A stretch of DNA of 64,000 bases from Arcobacteraceae bacterium (GTDB lineage: Bacteria > Campylobacterota > Campylobacteria > Campylobacterales > Arcobacteraceae). This document shows positions 1-10,440 of this stretch, one piece after another. The first letter of the stretch is position 1; every line of letters begins with the position of its first letter. Both the position numbers and the translations under genes were made by a program. The DNA is taken from contig JAQUAG010000009.1 in the NCBI GenBank assembly GCA_028687375.1, positions 1 through 64,000 of the forward strand, given 5' to 3'. The notes below the pieces were generated by a model that saw nothing but the letters and a program-made list of their open reading frames with translations, made no database searches and was not told where the DNA came from.

Positions 1-2
1 AC

Positions 3-152
3 TCTTTAATCGGTCTAAGCTTCTCTGAGTATGAGTACCAAAGATATGCACTCATTTTATTTATCTTAAATACTATGATTTTTTATATGTTATTTAATGG
101 GATGATTCACAGACAACATAGGTTTTCAAGTCGTAGGAAGAGAAATAAATAA
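3..152 (+). CDS. C-terminal fragment of a membrane protein
   Basis: The third forward frame is open from the window edge to a TAA stop at 150-152 and encodes about 49 residues. The fragment has one hydrophobic stretch of about 20 residues (ALILFILNTMIFYMLF), then a strongly basic tail (SSRRKRNK), as expected for the end of an inner-membrane protein with a cytoplasmic tail. It is on the opposite strand to the polysaccharide genes that follow and converges on them. The family cannot be named from this piece. Confidence 0.55.
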   Translation, partial: SLIGLSFSEYEYQRYALILFILNTMIFYMLFNGMIHRQHRFSSRRKRNK

Positions 153-250
153 CTCTACTAATATCCGCATTAGGAACTCAGAATTTATTTGGAGCTTATT
201 AAATTATTTTAGTTGAAAGTAGATCTCTAACCTGCTACTGTATCAAACTA

Positions 251-679
251 CTATCTCATAAAATCTATTATTTCCTGAGCTTTGAAAAAGTTCTCTTTTT
301 TAAACTCATCAAAATTATGACTTTTTAAAGCTTCAATTACATTGACAATATTATAAATTGATTTAGCATAATTATTTTTATCCATATAATCAGCTATATC
401 TGATTGATGTTTGTCAATTCTATCAAAATTTGGAACAATAATTATCTTTTTACCTAGCTCTAAAAGTTCATAAATCGAACCTGCTCCAGCATGTGTTATC
501 ACTACATCAGCTTCACGAAAATATTTTTGAATTTCATTTGTAAATTCAAAATGCTTTGGTTTGTAATTTCCATCAGATATTTGCATTGTCACTTCATAGT
601 CTAAATCCAAAAGATTTTCATCTACTGACTTAATTAAAGAATCAAATTTAGTTGTTCCTACGGTTACAAATATTTTCAT
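251..679 (-). CDS. PssE/Alg13-like glycosyltransferase subunit
   Basis: This 142-residue protein has the C-terminal GT28 fold of the PssE/Alg13 family. It begins MKIFVTVGTTKFDSLI and carries the nucleotide-sugar-binding motif ITHAGAGSIYELL at about residues 61-73, followed by KKIIIVPN. In this family a small catalytic subunit pairs with a PssD/Alg14-like membrane anchor to add the second sugar of a polysaccharide repeat. The PssD-like partner lies immediately upstream with a 4-bp overlap at 676-679, supporting a two-subunit enzyme. The frame is intact, unlike most of the locus. Confidence 0.85.
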   Translation of the reverse strand: MKIFVTVGTTKFDSLIKSVDENLLDLDYEVTMQISDGNYKPKHFEFTNEIQKYFREADVVITHAGAGSIYELLELGKKIIIVPNFDRIDKHQSDIADYMDKNNYAKSIYNIVNVIEALKSHNFDEFKKENFFKAQEIIDFMR

Positions 680-1115
680 AAAAGTCCTCCATAGATAGCT
701 TTAGGATAGTGCTTTTGCAATGATTTGTTTTGTATATAAAATTTATCAGCTATTTTCCCTGTCATAGATTTTGTCTCGAACCTCGACCAAGTCTCTACAA
801 AAACTATTTTTTTGCCAAATATCTTAAAAAATAGTGAAACAATCCCAGGACCCGTTGAAACTACAGCTTTGACATCATACTTTTTATGCAACATAAAAAG
901 AATCTTTAGATAATGCAAGAGGAGTATTAATCAATGTTTTTAAATTACTATATTTATCTCTAAGTGGTAAAAAAGAGTAGTTTTCATCTAAGGTGCTGTT
1001 ATTTTCACATATACCTATGTATTTGATGTTCTTCTCTCATCAAGTGTAGTAGCCTTTTCATTTGGGCTTTATGACCGCCCTCACCATAAACAAATATTAT
1101 TGATTTAGTATTCAT
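676..1115 (-). pseudogene. PssD/Alg14-like glycosyltransferase anchor, frame-disrupted
   Basis: The start ATG at 1113-1115 overlaps the stop of the upstream glycosyltransferase (ATGA). The first frame reads MNTKSIIFVYGEGGHKAQM, the GEGGH nucleotide-sugar/membrane motif of PssD/Alg14 proteins. It then shifts near 1030, continues as a segment with LPLRDKYSNLKTLINTPLAL, shifts again near 912, and ends in an 80-residue open frame containing AVVSTGPGIVSLFF and VFVETWSRFETKS, which is typical of the family. At least two indels therefore break it. It would anchor the PssE-like subunit encoded next. The breaks may be sequence errors. Confidence 0.75.
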
Positions 1116-2158
1116 AATTTTCTTTTTCCTATCTCTATTATTTTATTAGATAATTCATATGTTACTTTTTTTGCTTCATAAATACTCGCTGTGTTCAGAG
1201 CATTTCGACTAAACATTTGCATTTTACTTTCATCTAAATTCATAAAGTATTTAATCTCCTCTGCCAATCCTTGACTATCAGTAACCTCAAAAAGTTTACC
1301 ATCATTTATATAGCCAGTCAAACCACCAATGTTTGAACCTACAACAGGAATTCCACATGCCATAGCCTCAAGTCCTACAAGCCCTAAGCTTTCATTTAAT
1401 GTTGTAGGAAAAACAAAAATATCCATTTGGTTAAAAAAATATGGTAGTTTGTCATGAGGTTGTCCACAATGAAGCTCTATGATATTTTGAAGTTCTAATT
1501 GCTCAATCATTTCTAACATCTGTTTTTCTTGTGAGCCACTTCCCACCAACAAAAGTCTAATCTTTTTATCTTTTAACAAACTCATACTTTGAAGTAGTAT
1601 ATCCCAACCTTTGCCTTTGTCGATACGAGAGAGAAAACCTACCGTAAAAATATCATTTTGTTTTTTTACACCTAGAGGAGTAAAAATCTTTTTATCTATC
1701 CCACCCGATGGTGAAATAAAAATTTTTGATTTGTCTATGATGAATCTTTTGTGCACAATTTTCAAAAAATACTCTGATGGAACAACCAATAAATCCGCTT
1801 TTTTAATAATAGGAGTTACTAACTTTTGTATCAATTTAGTGCTTACCAGCACATCACTACCATGAGCATTTAGTATAAGTAGATGTCTTACAAACAAAAG
1901 CGGAAGTAAAGAGTGACTCACATAATGCACATAGATAAGATCATAGTCATCTTTTTTAACTAAACGAATCACATCTTTAAAAAACTGTAGGTATTTTTTT
2001 ATCTTTGCTATTTTACTGTTCGCCTTACCACTTATGAGTGCCTTTTCAAATTCAAAATCCTCTTTACTCAATTGACTCTCAAAGTTTTTTACAAAGGAAG
2101 GATACTCTTTTGAGGGATACATATTTGAAATTAATAATACTTTAAATCTTTTTTTCAT
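1112..2158 (-). CDS. Family 4 glycosyltransferase
   Basis: This intact 348-residue GT-B glycosyltransferase has an N-terminal acceptor half with LISNMYPSKEYPSFVKNFE and a C-terminal GT4 donor half. The donor half has VGFLSRIDKGKGWDILL (about 173-189), RLLLVGSGSQ (201-210) and the EX7E-type motif ESLGLVGLE at 256-264 followed by ACGIPVVGSNIGG. It probably adds a sugar from a nucleotide donor to the lipid-linked repeat on the cytoplasmic face. It overlaps the wzy-like gene upstream by about 17 bp and the PssD-like gene downstream by 4 bp, so the three are translationally coupled. Confidence 0.88.
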   Translation of the reverse strand: MKKRFKVLLISNMYPSKEYPSFVKNFESQLSKEDFEFEKALISGKANSKIAKIKKYLQFFKDVIRLVKKDDYDLIYVHYVSHSLLPLLFVRHLLILNAHGSDVLVSTKLIQKLVTPIIKKADLLVVPSEYFLKIVHKRFIIDKSKIFISPSGGIDKKIFTPLGVKKQNDIFTVGFLSRIDKGKGWDILLQSMSLLKDKKIRLLLVGSGSQEKQMLEMIEQLELQNIIELHCGQPHDKLPYFFNQMDIFVFPTTLNESLGLVGLEAMACGIPVVGSNIGGLTGYINDGKLFEVTDSQGLAEEIKYFMNLDESKMQMFSRNALNTASIYEAKKVTYELSNKIIEIGKRKL

Positions 2159-3190
2159 ACTTTATTTGTGGTATATTGAGTAAGATTGCTAAAAATAGAC
2201 TTCCCATAGTTGAAAATATGATATTGCAGAAACTGATAAAATTAAACATAAAGAAAAAAATATCACACTTAAGTAGAATATATAATTTATGAATAAAAAA
2301 CATAATAATCATTACTAAACCTATTAATCCATAAGAGATTAAAATATCTAAAAAATCCATCTCTACATTTATTACTTCATATCCAAATAGTATATTTACG
2401 AGACTTGAATTATATAAATCAAATAAGTCTTGCAATCTAGTTGTTCTATCTGAAGTAATCCCTGCAACTAAACCACTTTTTTCAATAAAGAATATTAATC
2501 GGCCATAGATTTCAAAGACTAAATATATAATAATGAAGCTAATACAAAAAATAAAATGACGAACATTTTCATATATCTATATTTAGTATAAATAGAAAAA
2601 AAGAAAAAAAGCCAATGTTGTTTTTGAAAAAGAAACTAAACAAAAATAATTAGTGTAATAATTTTTTTCATACTTATACACATAATAGTAAATTACTATT
2701 AGAACTGTATTTAATTCATTACCAGAACCCTAATATGGTTCCTGATACACCATATTCCAATTCCTAATGTAATATTTATAATAACTACGACAATTTTTCT
2801 AATTTTTATATAATTTAAAAAGACAATAGTATAAAAAAGTGGAATAAAAGAGTACTTTAAAAAACCTTGTATATCTTTAGAAACAATGTTGCTAACCGAT
2901 ACATCTATCATATATTAATGATAAAAATACACCAAACAAAAAAAGCATTTTGTTATAATGACGTCTATAGTAAAATGGCTAGTATAATTATTCTAAAAAA
3001 GGCACTTAAATTCATTCCAGCAAAACTAATACCCTTAAGTTGAAAATATCCACTTATTGAATCAATCAATAAAAAATAATAAATGACTAAATACCCTTTT
3101 TAAACCTATGAGTTTTACAATTATTAAATCATATAAATTGATATTCTATTCATTATCTTTTATCAGCTATAAACTTTAATATACCACAAA
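2142..3190 (-). pseudogene. Wzy-like O-antigen/EPS polymerase, frame-disrupted
   Basis: Hydrophobic pieces in several minus-strand frames make up a polytopic membrane protein. The C-terminal 97-residue frame (2142-2435) has LFDLYNSSLVNILFGYE and VEMDFLDILISYGLIGLVMI, the periplasmic loop and following helix typical of Wzy/O-antigen ligase-type polymerases. It joins another frame at about 2436-2560 reading EIYGRLIFFIEKSGLVAGIT then SDRTTRLQ, again Wzy-like. A third open piece (2711-2911) has two membrane segments. The upstream limit near 3190 is approximate. The role would be to polymerise repeat units at the outer face of the inner membrane. Confidence 0.65.
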
Positions 3191-3244
3191 TCATTGATCT
3201 CTTACTAAATGATACTTCAATAATTAAAGTTTTTATTTCATCTT

Positions 3245-3868
3245 CTTTTTTTATGTTATGTTTATCAAAAAGTGAACCAACTTATCTTTTCTATCTTTAA
3301 ATATTTTTTTTCTATTTGTTTTTGATAATGATTGATTAAATTCTCTATATTTAAATAAAAATTCATTCAAATTTCCGAATCTTGCATTCTGACCATAAAG
3401 GTTACACCACATCGCATAATCTTCCGCATTTGTATAGAATGAAATACCATATTTTATATCATTCGTTTCTAAAAAAGACCTCTTCATTATTACAGATGGG
3501 TGTGCAAAAGGAACAGTTACGGATAAATACAATACTATCGAGTCGTACTTTATGGGAACTATTTCTGTATCAATATAATTGTTATTTTGTAGTAATGACA
3601 CCCACATATGTCTAAGTTATTATTTTCCATATATTCTATTTGTTTCTCAAACCTATTGAATAAACTTATATCATCTGCATCCATTCTAGCTTTATCAAGA
3701 CCTTCATTTAAGCTGGCTATTAAAATTATTCTTTCATCTTGTTTTTCAATTATCTTGAGAACCATCATTGATTATAATAAATTCAAAATTATTATATGTT
3801 TGATTTAAGATACTTTCTATTGAGATATTTTTCTGCATTATTACTGATATTTTTGGATTCACCTCAAA
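3245..3868 (-). pseudogene. Family 2 glycosyltransferase, frame-disrupted
   Basis: The N-terminal part reads NPKISVIM, then jumps to SIESILNQTYNNFEFIIIND followed by GSQDN. The usual PVYN-type segment between these is missing. Downstream frames carry ARMDADDISLFNRFEKQIEY (the GT-A DxD region) and then VPFAHPSVIMKRSFLETN and EDYAMWCNLY, the acceptor side of GT2 enzymes. The order of motifs is right for a full GT2 of roughly 250 residues, but at least three indels, including one loss of several codons, interrupt it. A GTG at about 3866 is the likely start. Confidence 0.7.
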
Positions 3869-3869
3869 G

Positions 3870-4965
3870 AATAATTCTACATACTCATATTTGTGGAATG
3901 CGGGATGGTAATATAAAAAATCAACAAAAATAACATTTTTATCATAAATTTCCTCTATATTTTCTAGATTTTTGTCATAAATAGTGAAATTCTTATAAGC
4001 ATTTTTTACTAAATCTTTTAAATTTATCTTTTCTGTAAAATTTATATCGTATGTAGAAAGAACAATAAATCTTCTAGTATTTTATATGTTAGCTCATATA
4101 TATTAATAAAAAGAACATCTTTTTTAGACTTTGGTAAAATGTGCTCTTCCTTGATATATTGTAAAGCCTTTTATCATTTTTATATACCGTATTAAATTTC
4201 ATACTTCTAATGAATTATACAAATCAAAAGAATTGTAATTCTTTTTTATATATTCAACAACCTTAGAATCACTGTAAAATTCTTTTATAGGTAAAATAAA
4301 ATTCTTTACTATTAAATCAATTTTCCAAGAAAATCAAATATTTCTTTAGTAAAAAAAATTCTATTTTTTACTCTAGCTGTATAAACAACTTGATCTACAT
4401 ATTTATATCCATCAATGGTTTATAGTTTTTTATATATTGATACACCGTTGAATCATGCCTAAACATAGGAGCATCTTCTCTTACAATGGTAGAATATAAT
4501 AAACCTTTTTTTCAGAAATAGACCAACCTTCACATTCTCTGTTTTCATATGAGATACAATTCTTTTTGCTATTTCATTTTTGAAATTAAAAAAAACAAAT
4601 CCTGCTCATCCTCTAAATTATATTTATCAACAAATGATATAGGAAGGTTATACCTCATTGTAAACGTACCTGGTAGTGTTAGAATTGGATCAATACTTCT
4701 ATAAATTTCTTCTATAATCAAGCCATCCACACTTTCCACCATCTTCCATCATCTCATAAAAAACAAAACATTTAGCACAATATAAATTGTTTTAAGTTTT
4801 CTTATTTCAACTACATCATGAAAACTATTTAACAATTTAAACTCTCTTGTCTTCAAACCAAAATCATAAATTATCTTTATTTGAAGACCTTAATGAGCCT
4901 ATTAAATTTAACAAAGCCCAAAAGAAATTTGTGTCTGCACCAGTATAAAGTCTAAATTTTTGCAT
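3870..4965 (-). pseudogene. Unrecognised protein, possible glycosyltransferase, frame-disrupted
   Basis: A start at 4963-4965 gives MQKFRLYTGADTNFFWALLN followed by LIGSL, which overlaps the end of the flippase frame by about 14 bp. Further pieces in alternating frames read SIDPILTLPGTFTMRYNLPI, VREDAPMFRHDSTVYQYIKN, YVDQVVYTARVKNRIFF and, near the end, VIFVDFLYYHPAFHKYEY. The opening resembles uncharacterised nucleotide-sugar-transferase-like proteins of polysaccharide clusters, but I cannot name a family. Many indels break the gene and no intact frame exceeds about 60 residues. Confidence 0.4.
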
Positions 4966-6025
4966 ACTTACTTCCCTTAATATGATAAACAAATAAAATT
5001 CCTAAAATTCCAAGTAAAACAAAATTATTTATATGAAAATAATGACTTACATACAAATAGAAAAAACATCAAGACAATTAAATTAAAAATAGATTTTAAA
5101 TAAAATCATTCTTTTTGAATAAATTACTATAAGGCTAAACATCGTAGCTGTACCAATAATAAGAGAAATACCAATTAAACTACTATTTTCTAAAATATAA
5201 ACTATATACAAAATCCAAGATATTAAATAATTTCTTTGCACATAAAATAATCCACTAGACACTCTGAAAAATTCTATTATCACTCCATAAAATTTTGTGC
5301 ACTTAAATATTTTTCATTTGAAAAAAGTAGTATCAAATAAAAATATAAGATACATTGGTAAAACAAAATTTATTAAAATAAATTACTTTTCTATATTTAG
5401 TCGCATTATTCATAAATTTATAGTAGTTAGGGAATATATATTGATTTAAAATGAGATAGATAAATTCAAAAGCTATTATTGCAAGAGTTCCAAATTTATC
5501 TTCAACTACAAATTATTTTGCCCCCAAACTAAAAAAGTTGTAATAAAAATTGGAAATATAAACTCTATTATATTCTTTTGATTAAATTTATTTTTAATCA
5601 ACTCGAGTGAAATTTTTTGCTTAAAAGATTTATGAAAATCAATAACAATTAGCTTAGAGAACATTAATCCTAATATTAAATCCAATGTGAAATAACAAAA
5701 GAGAGAATATAAATTTGTATAGATGACAAATTTAATTCTTTTAAATATTCCAAGTAATGTACCAACAACAATATCAATGACAGTTTATATCTAACTCTGA
5801 ATAATTAATATAAATAGCTACAATTGTAATTAAATAAACAGATAATACAACCACAGGATTGTATATTTCAGTTTTCCATTTTTTGTGAAATAAATACCCG
5901 TTGGTGATACGAAACTCATTGTAAAAAAAGCAATTAGTGACCGACATTCTCTATACTCAAAAGTGAAGTTAATACACCAATTGGCTCACTCTACCTAATA
6001 ATAGAGTCAAAATGTCTTTATTCAA
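4952..6025 (-). pseudogene. Wzx-like polysaccharide flippase, frame-disrupted
   Basis: The first segment near 6025 reads DILTLLLGRVSQL, then SLIAFFTMSFVSPTGIYF, matching the N-terminal helices of oligosaccharide flippases. A middle piece reads ELIKNKFNQKNIIEFIFPIF followed by ITTFLVWGQ, another typical flippase helix. A 66-residue open piece (5083-5283) and the terminal piece NNFVLLGILGILFVYHIKGS complete a polytopic protein ending at 4952. The length, about 1070 bp, is short for a 400+ residue Wzx, consistent with lost bases. It would move lipid-linked repeats across the inner membrane for the Wzy-like enzyme. Confidence 0.6.
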
Positions 6026-6074
6026 TTTTTTTCCAAAAATTGTTTAGGTGTATTAAAATCCTTCATATCAAATT

Positions 6075-6543
6075 TTACGATTTATCTTTTATTAAAATGT
6101 TTTCTTTTTCATACCATTTATTATATTCTAGTTCTTCAATCTGTTTTTTAGAAAATCGGTTCTTCATTATTTTCGCTGGATTACCACCAACTATTGAATA
6201 TGGTGGCACAGATTTAGTTACAACACTACTATCGAACCATTACCTTGTATTGGTACCTATCCATACATCATGCCCAATCTTATTAAAACATACCCTCTCC
6301 ATGTTCATTCTTTGTATACGGGAAATCGTGAGTGGTAAAGTTAGTAAATATGTGATTTCTAGGACCAATGATAACATTAGAAGCAATACTTACATAATTT
6401 TTATTGCAACCAGAGTATTTACCCCAAAAAGTTGAGCTAATACTACTTTTTCTTCCAAAATAATTTGAAGAGTCAAATATATTATTTTTCTTTTTTAATC
6501 TATACTTTTCATATAACTTATTTAGTAATTTTTTTAAAAACAT
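6075..6543 (-). pseudogene. CatB-type hexapeptide acyltransferase, frame-disrupted
   Basis: The 86-residue N-terminal frame starts at 6543 and contains YVSIASNVIIGPRNHIFTNF then TTHDFPYT, the left-handed beta-helix and active-site His region of CatB/NodL-like O-acetyltransferases. After a shift near 6283 the sequence continues as NKIGHDVWIGTNT, then SVVTKSVPPYSIVGGNPAKI followed by MKNRFSKKQIEELE, the canonical C-terminus. Some codons between VWIGTNT and SSVVTK are missing. It probably acetylates a sugar of the polysaccharide from acetyl-CoA. Confidence 0.75.
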
Positions 6544-6570
6544 TTTAAAATATATTGTTTGAATATTAAC

Positions 6571-7255
6571 TTAGGGTATGAAATCTTTATATTCGATTGT
6601 TTTATAAATCTCCACAGCAAAACTCTCACTTGAAAAATTTTTAAACTCCTCTGATGCTAAATACTTCTCAATTCTTTGATTATATCCAACTCTTTATAAC
6701 TATTAAAATTTCTTTTGTCTATATAAGTATCTTTTGGGAAATAGCTTTCTACATTTGATGCACCCCAAAATATTGGTATGGTTCTCGCATAAAAACAGTC
6801 AAATATTTTTTCACTAATTAAACCTGCTATATCGCACTCATTTTCATAGCAAAGAGTAAACTTGAAGTTTTTTAAAACTTCAAGTTTAGCATCTACTTTT
6901 CCAATGTATGACTTTTCTCCCACCCAACTCCAAAACTATCATACTTGTTTTGAAAATATTGGATAGCTTCTATTCTTTTACTATACAACTCATTTGATTT
7001 TTTATATCCCACAATTGTAGTAATATATTTTTTATCATGAAAATTTATTTTTTCATATTCTATAAAACTTTTGATTATCATCTTGCCAAGTTAAAACTGC
7101 ACCAAATAGTTTGGAAATCCATCGTAGTTCTCTTACAACTGGTGGTTCAAATGGTATATAAATAGATTTATTTGATATATATACTTTGGATTTAAATCAA
7201 AGAATAGTATAAAATCAGCTTCTTGGATAGTTGTAATATCTACAGTATTGATTTA
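6571..7255 (-). pseudogene. Family 10 (fucosyltransferase-like) glycosyltransferase, frame-disrupted
   Basis: The C-terminal frame carries KFTLCYENECDIAGLISEKI, then FDCFYARTIPIFWGASNVES and YFPKDTYIDKRNF, a near-perfect match to the GT10 donor-binding signature. Upstream pieces give VGYKKSNELYSKRIEAIQYF and SIYIPFEPPVVR, the usual acceptor half. It ends EYKDFIP at 6571-6573. At least two shifts and a short N-terminal loss are visible, and the 7255 boundary is approximate. Members transfer fucose or a related GDP-sugar. No GDP-fucose synthase is seen in this window, so the donor may be a different GDP-deoxysugar. Confidence 0.78.
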
Positions 7256-7259
7256 ATTC

Positions 7260-7612
7260 AAAGTATCCTTTTACAATGTAAGGGAAATTTTATTTTTATC
7301 AAAAAACTGGTTATTTATAACACTGATTTTTTTAGCTGGGTTACCAACAACAATTGAGTATGCTTCAACATCTTTAGTTACTACACTACCAGCTCCAATT
7401 ATTGAACCATTCCCAATATTGTTGAATTTCCACCTATCCATACATCATTATTCCTTTAACGGAGCATCTTTCATCAATTTTTGCACCGACAATAATAACA
7501 TTTGGTCCAATCATTACATTTGAGCCAATAAAAATTAAAACACTATTTATACCAATCCAACAATTATTTTCTATTTTTAATTCTAGAGGAGATAAAGTAT
7601 TATTTTTTTATT
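7260..7612 (-). pseudogene. Hexapeptide acyltransferase, frame-disrupted
   Basis: Minus-strand pieces read LSPLELKIENNCWIGINSVL, then [51 protein letters not shown] and [10 protein letters not shown] in shifting frames. This is the order of a left-handed beta-helix acyltransferase from the first hexapeptide rungs to the C-terminal NPAK motif. It is one of four such genes in the locus. The total span is short, about 350 bp, because codons are missing. Confidence 0.68.
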
Positions 7613-7613
7613 C

Positions 7614-8090
7614 TCAATAATTTGGAAAACTTAGATATTGAAACTTTGCCCTATTAATAATATAAAAAAATACAAATATTTTTTTCCTTATTAAATCTTT
7701 TTTTAATAATTTTTGCTGGATTACCACCACTCTTGAGTGTCTTTTGTAATCACTGCCCCCTCCAATGATACAGTGAGAGGCAATAGTAACTCCATCAAGA
7801 ATAATTGAATTGGCACCCATCCATACATCATCACCTATAAATATTCCTTTTGAGTTAGTTTTTTGATTTATCATTGATGTATTTGTATCATCAAATCCAT
7901 GATACATTTGGTCCAGACATAAAATCATTGCCAATACTTACTTTTCCAAATATATAATTGTTATGGCCTATATACACATTATCACCGATCTCTAAACTTT
8001 TTCCAATCTTTACTTGTAGCCAATTTTTACCATATAATATTTTTTGCACTGAAAAATATTTGATAATCAAAGTAGTTATATATTCTATTT
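7614..8090 (-). pseudogene. Hexapeptide acyltransferase, frame-disrupted
   Basis: The upstream part, within the frame that covers 7891-8352, reads WLQVKIGKSLEIGDNVYIGH, then NNYIFGKVSIGNDFMSGPNV. After a shift near 7915 the sequence continues YHGFDDTNTSMI and GIFIGDDVWMGANSIILDGV then TIASHCIIGGGS, the active-site His and hexapeptide rungs of a CatB-like acetyltransferase. A second shift near 7750 damages the VITKD/NPAK end. The start is unclear because the first part now runs in frame with the preceding glycosyltransferase. Confidence 0.72.
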
Positions 8091-8930
8091 TGTAAAATAG
8101 TATTTCACCCAAATACCTTTCAAATGTATAATTTTCTTCTCGTTTTTTTTCATTTGATAAATAATAATTTACCTTTTCAAGCATCTCTTCTTTTGTACCA
8201 AATCTATCAAGCTCAAAATAATCATCTAGCTCTTCTGTTAGTAGAAATGCACCAGTTGCAGGTATCTCAAACACTCTTCCTTTTAAAAATTTTAGCTCAG
8301 GATGTCCCGCAGATGAACTGAAATTTTTGCTTTGTTTGAGTGACTCTGCCAACCTCGACCAAGTGCTTTGAGATAATCCACATACATTTGGCGATTACCA
8401 AAATTTTGACCTATAAAAACTACATCATAGATCTTTTTAAGCCCAAAATCTCTGTATAGATAATGATTAGCAGCTAAACCCTTTTTCTAGCCGTGTTTTA
8501 AAGTAGTAACTACTGTTTTGTAAGCTCTATCGTATGAGGATACCTTTTGTCGTCATCAAAAAGCCAAATACTAGTTTCAATAGGATAGTTATCTTTCATC
8601 ACGATAAAGTATTTTGTCCACACCTTCAAGAAGTGCCACTTCTTTTATCATTTGATTTGCATACTCTTTTCCATATTTTGTATAAAAATCAAATCGTATT
8701 ATCTCAATATCAGGCATATTTTTAAGAGTATACTCTTCATAAGCTAATTTTGTCCCCATAATCATACTTCAAAACTTTGATTTTTGGTGTACCATTTTTA
8801 AGAACTTCTACACTATTGCTCATCAAAATTAGGCAAATAATTTCTTGATATATAAGAACTCAACATCCCTAAAGTAGTTTTAAAAACATTCAAAGTCAAT
8901 TATAAAACTCCACTATTTTTGAACAAATAT
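8085..8930 (-). pseudogene. CgeB-like glycosyltransferase (Glyco_trans_1_2 type), frame-disrupted
   Basis: The middle piece reads YDVVFIGQNFGNRQMYVDYL followed by KALG, and then, after missing codons, GRGWQSHSNKAKISVHLR. The next frame has GHPELKFLKGRVFEIPATGA, FLLTEELDDYFELDRFGTKE and MLEKVNYYL. This order is characteristic of CgeB/spore-maturation-like glycosyltransferases with a C-terminal Glyco_trans_1_2 domain. The N-terminal pieces FYTKYGKEYANQMIKEVALL are weaker. At least four disruptions are present. In the given sequence the C-terminus reads straight into the acyltransferase without a stop. Confidence 0.7.
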
Positions 8931-9748
8931 ATCTAATCTCATCATCTGTAAGTTGATGGTAGCCACAATCCTTTTTGTCCTATCATACTTCATGTTCACC
9001 TTCAATTTGTTTATTTATAGGTCCATACATCACTCTTGTTTTCTTTTAAAAACTTTTGAAGTTCTTCTCTATTTTCTACTACAGTATCATAAAACCAAGG
9101 AGTTGTACAAGATAAATCTTGCTCAAAGAATTTCACTTCTTTTAAAAGTTCTGTATAAAGTTTAAATATCTCTTTCAACTCTTGGTTGAAGTTTCAATTC
9201 CAATACAAGCTTGAAGCTCTGTAAATTTGAAATTATAACCAATACTATCATTTCCTCTACCAAAGTCTTCTTAGTTTTCTAGCAACTTCATCATCATTTG
9301 TAATTAATGCTCCACCTTGACCTGTAGAGATAATTTTTGGTGCAGAAAATGAAAAACTTCCCACAAGTCCAGCGGTACCTATGTGTCTTCCATCTGGATA
9401 AAATGAGCAGAATCAAAATAATATTTTTTTCTTTACATAAATCTTCAAAAGCTTTTATACCAGACTTCCATTTGCAGAAACAAGCATAATCGCATTTTTC
9501 TATATCAAGACAAAGTGTTTCAGGCTCGACATCTACAAATACAGAATTTGGTGTTGCTATCATTGTATAGTTTGGCACTATCACTTCTACTCCTACAGCC
9601 ATAGCTGCAAGTGTTAAGCTAATTGTCCCATTATTTACTACTATACAATGTTTTGCCCCTGCTAACATTTGCTCGAATTTTTCTGTTCGCTTGAACTCAG
9701 TGATAAAACCATATATTCACCAAACCATGGTTGCATTATAAATTCCAT
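8896..9748 (-). pseudogene. DegT/DnrJ/EryC1 sugar aminotransferase (perosamine-synthase-like), frame-disrupted
   Basis: The ATG at 9746-9748 follows a good ribosome site (AGGAGA). Pieces in order are PWFGEY, RKIRANV/EQMLAGAKHC, VVNNGTISLTLAAMAVGVEV, IVPNYTMIATPNSVFVDVEP, GTAGLVGSFSFSAPKIISTG then QGGALITNDDEVARKLRRLW, DSIGYNFKFTELQACIGI and TDDEIRYICSKIVEFYN. SFSAPKIISTGQGG contains the PLP-binding lysine. This is the complete fold of a PLP-dependent sugar aminotransferase with several indels. With manB, manC and gmd nearby, the likely reaction is amination of GDP-4-keto-6-deoxymannose to GDP-perosamine. Confidence 0.75.
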
Positions 9749-10128
9749 TTATTGTTTCTCCTTAAATTCTATTTGTTCTTTATTTCTACTTTTTATTTTT
9801 TTTGATGGGATTCCTGCATAAAGACTCCAAGCTTCTAAATCTTTTTTTGCTAAAGCACCATCATTAGGTAGTACAACTGAATTTGCACCAACTATACAAA
9901 AATAATTTTTCCTATTTCAACTTTTCCTTTGTATTCTAAAGGAACCATTGGAGTAGCTATTCCTCCAACATAATCATCACTTCCAGCAGAAAGTGTAACA
10001 TTTGGGGCAAGTGTTGAAAATTCTACATAAGAGTCCCTTCCACCTATGATTTTACAGCCTGAAGAAATATGTACATTAGATGATAATTTTAATTGAGTAG
10101 AAATCATCGATAATTCTTACCGCAAGAT
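9749..10128 (-). pseudogene. Hexapeptide acetyltransferase, frame-disrupted
   Basis: Visible parts are NLAVRIIDDF, SSNVHISSGCKIIGGRDSYV, EFSTLAPNVTLSAGSDDYVG, MVPLEYKGKVEIGK, VGANSVVLP and KKDLEAWSLYAGIPSKKIKS then RNKEQIEFKEKQ at the 3' end. This is the full order of a sugar O- or N-acetyltransferase found next to aminotransferases in O-antigen clusters, with several multi-codon gaps (for example after NDG). The stop at 9749-9751 abuts the aminotransferase start. It may acetylate the amino sugar made by that neighbour. Confidence 0.7.
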
Positions 10129-10129
10129 T

Positions 10130-10439
10130 TTAATTTGGAAAAAATATTCTTCTTCTATCTACATAAGGTCCATTTTTTACTTGTGTTCCACCTCTTAGAA
10201 GTATCTCCTTCTTTTGCAATAATCTCTTCTACAAAGTTTTCTTCTGTATCGTATACTTTTGCTTTGATAGAACCTCTTGAGTCCAATATACTTCATTGTG
10301 CCAAAAGCTCTTTCCCTGTATCATATCCCCAAGCTCCAACTTGAATAAATTCATCATCCCCAGAGTAAAAACTCAACCCCTCTTTCCAATCTTCGCTTGG
10401 TATATGTCTTGCTAATACAATTCCATCTTTTACTGCCAT
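10130..10439 (-). pseudogene. Cupin-like polysaccharide-cluster protein, frame-disrupted
   Basis: The ATG at 10437-10439 gives MAVKDGIVLARHIPSEDWKE, then GLSFYSGDDEFIQVGAWGYD and TGKELLAH. After shifts the sequence continues GSIKAKVYDTEENFVEEIIA then KEGDT, LLRGGTQVKNGPYV and DRRRI. The layout is a single beta-barrel (cupin) domain of about 130 residues as seen in hypothetical proteins of O-antigen clusters. Codons around the metal-site region (LAHIHN-type) and before GGTQV are missing. The biochemical role is not known. It starts directly after the epimerase-like gene. Confidence 0.55.
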
Positions 10440-10440
10440 T

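Noticed and set aside
6040-6435. 131-codon plus-strand frame inside the acyltransferase region
   Set aside because: It is antisense to acyltransferase motifs readable on the minus strand (VVTKSVPPYSIVGGNPAK).
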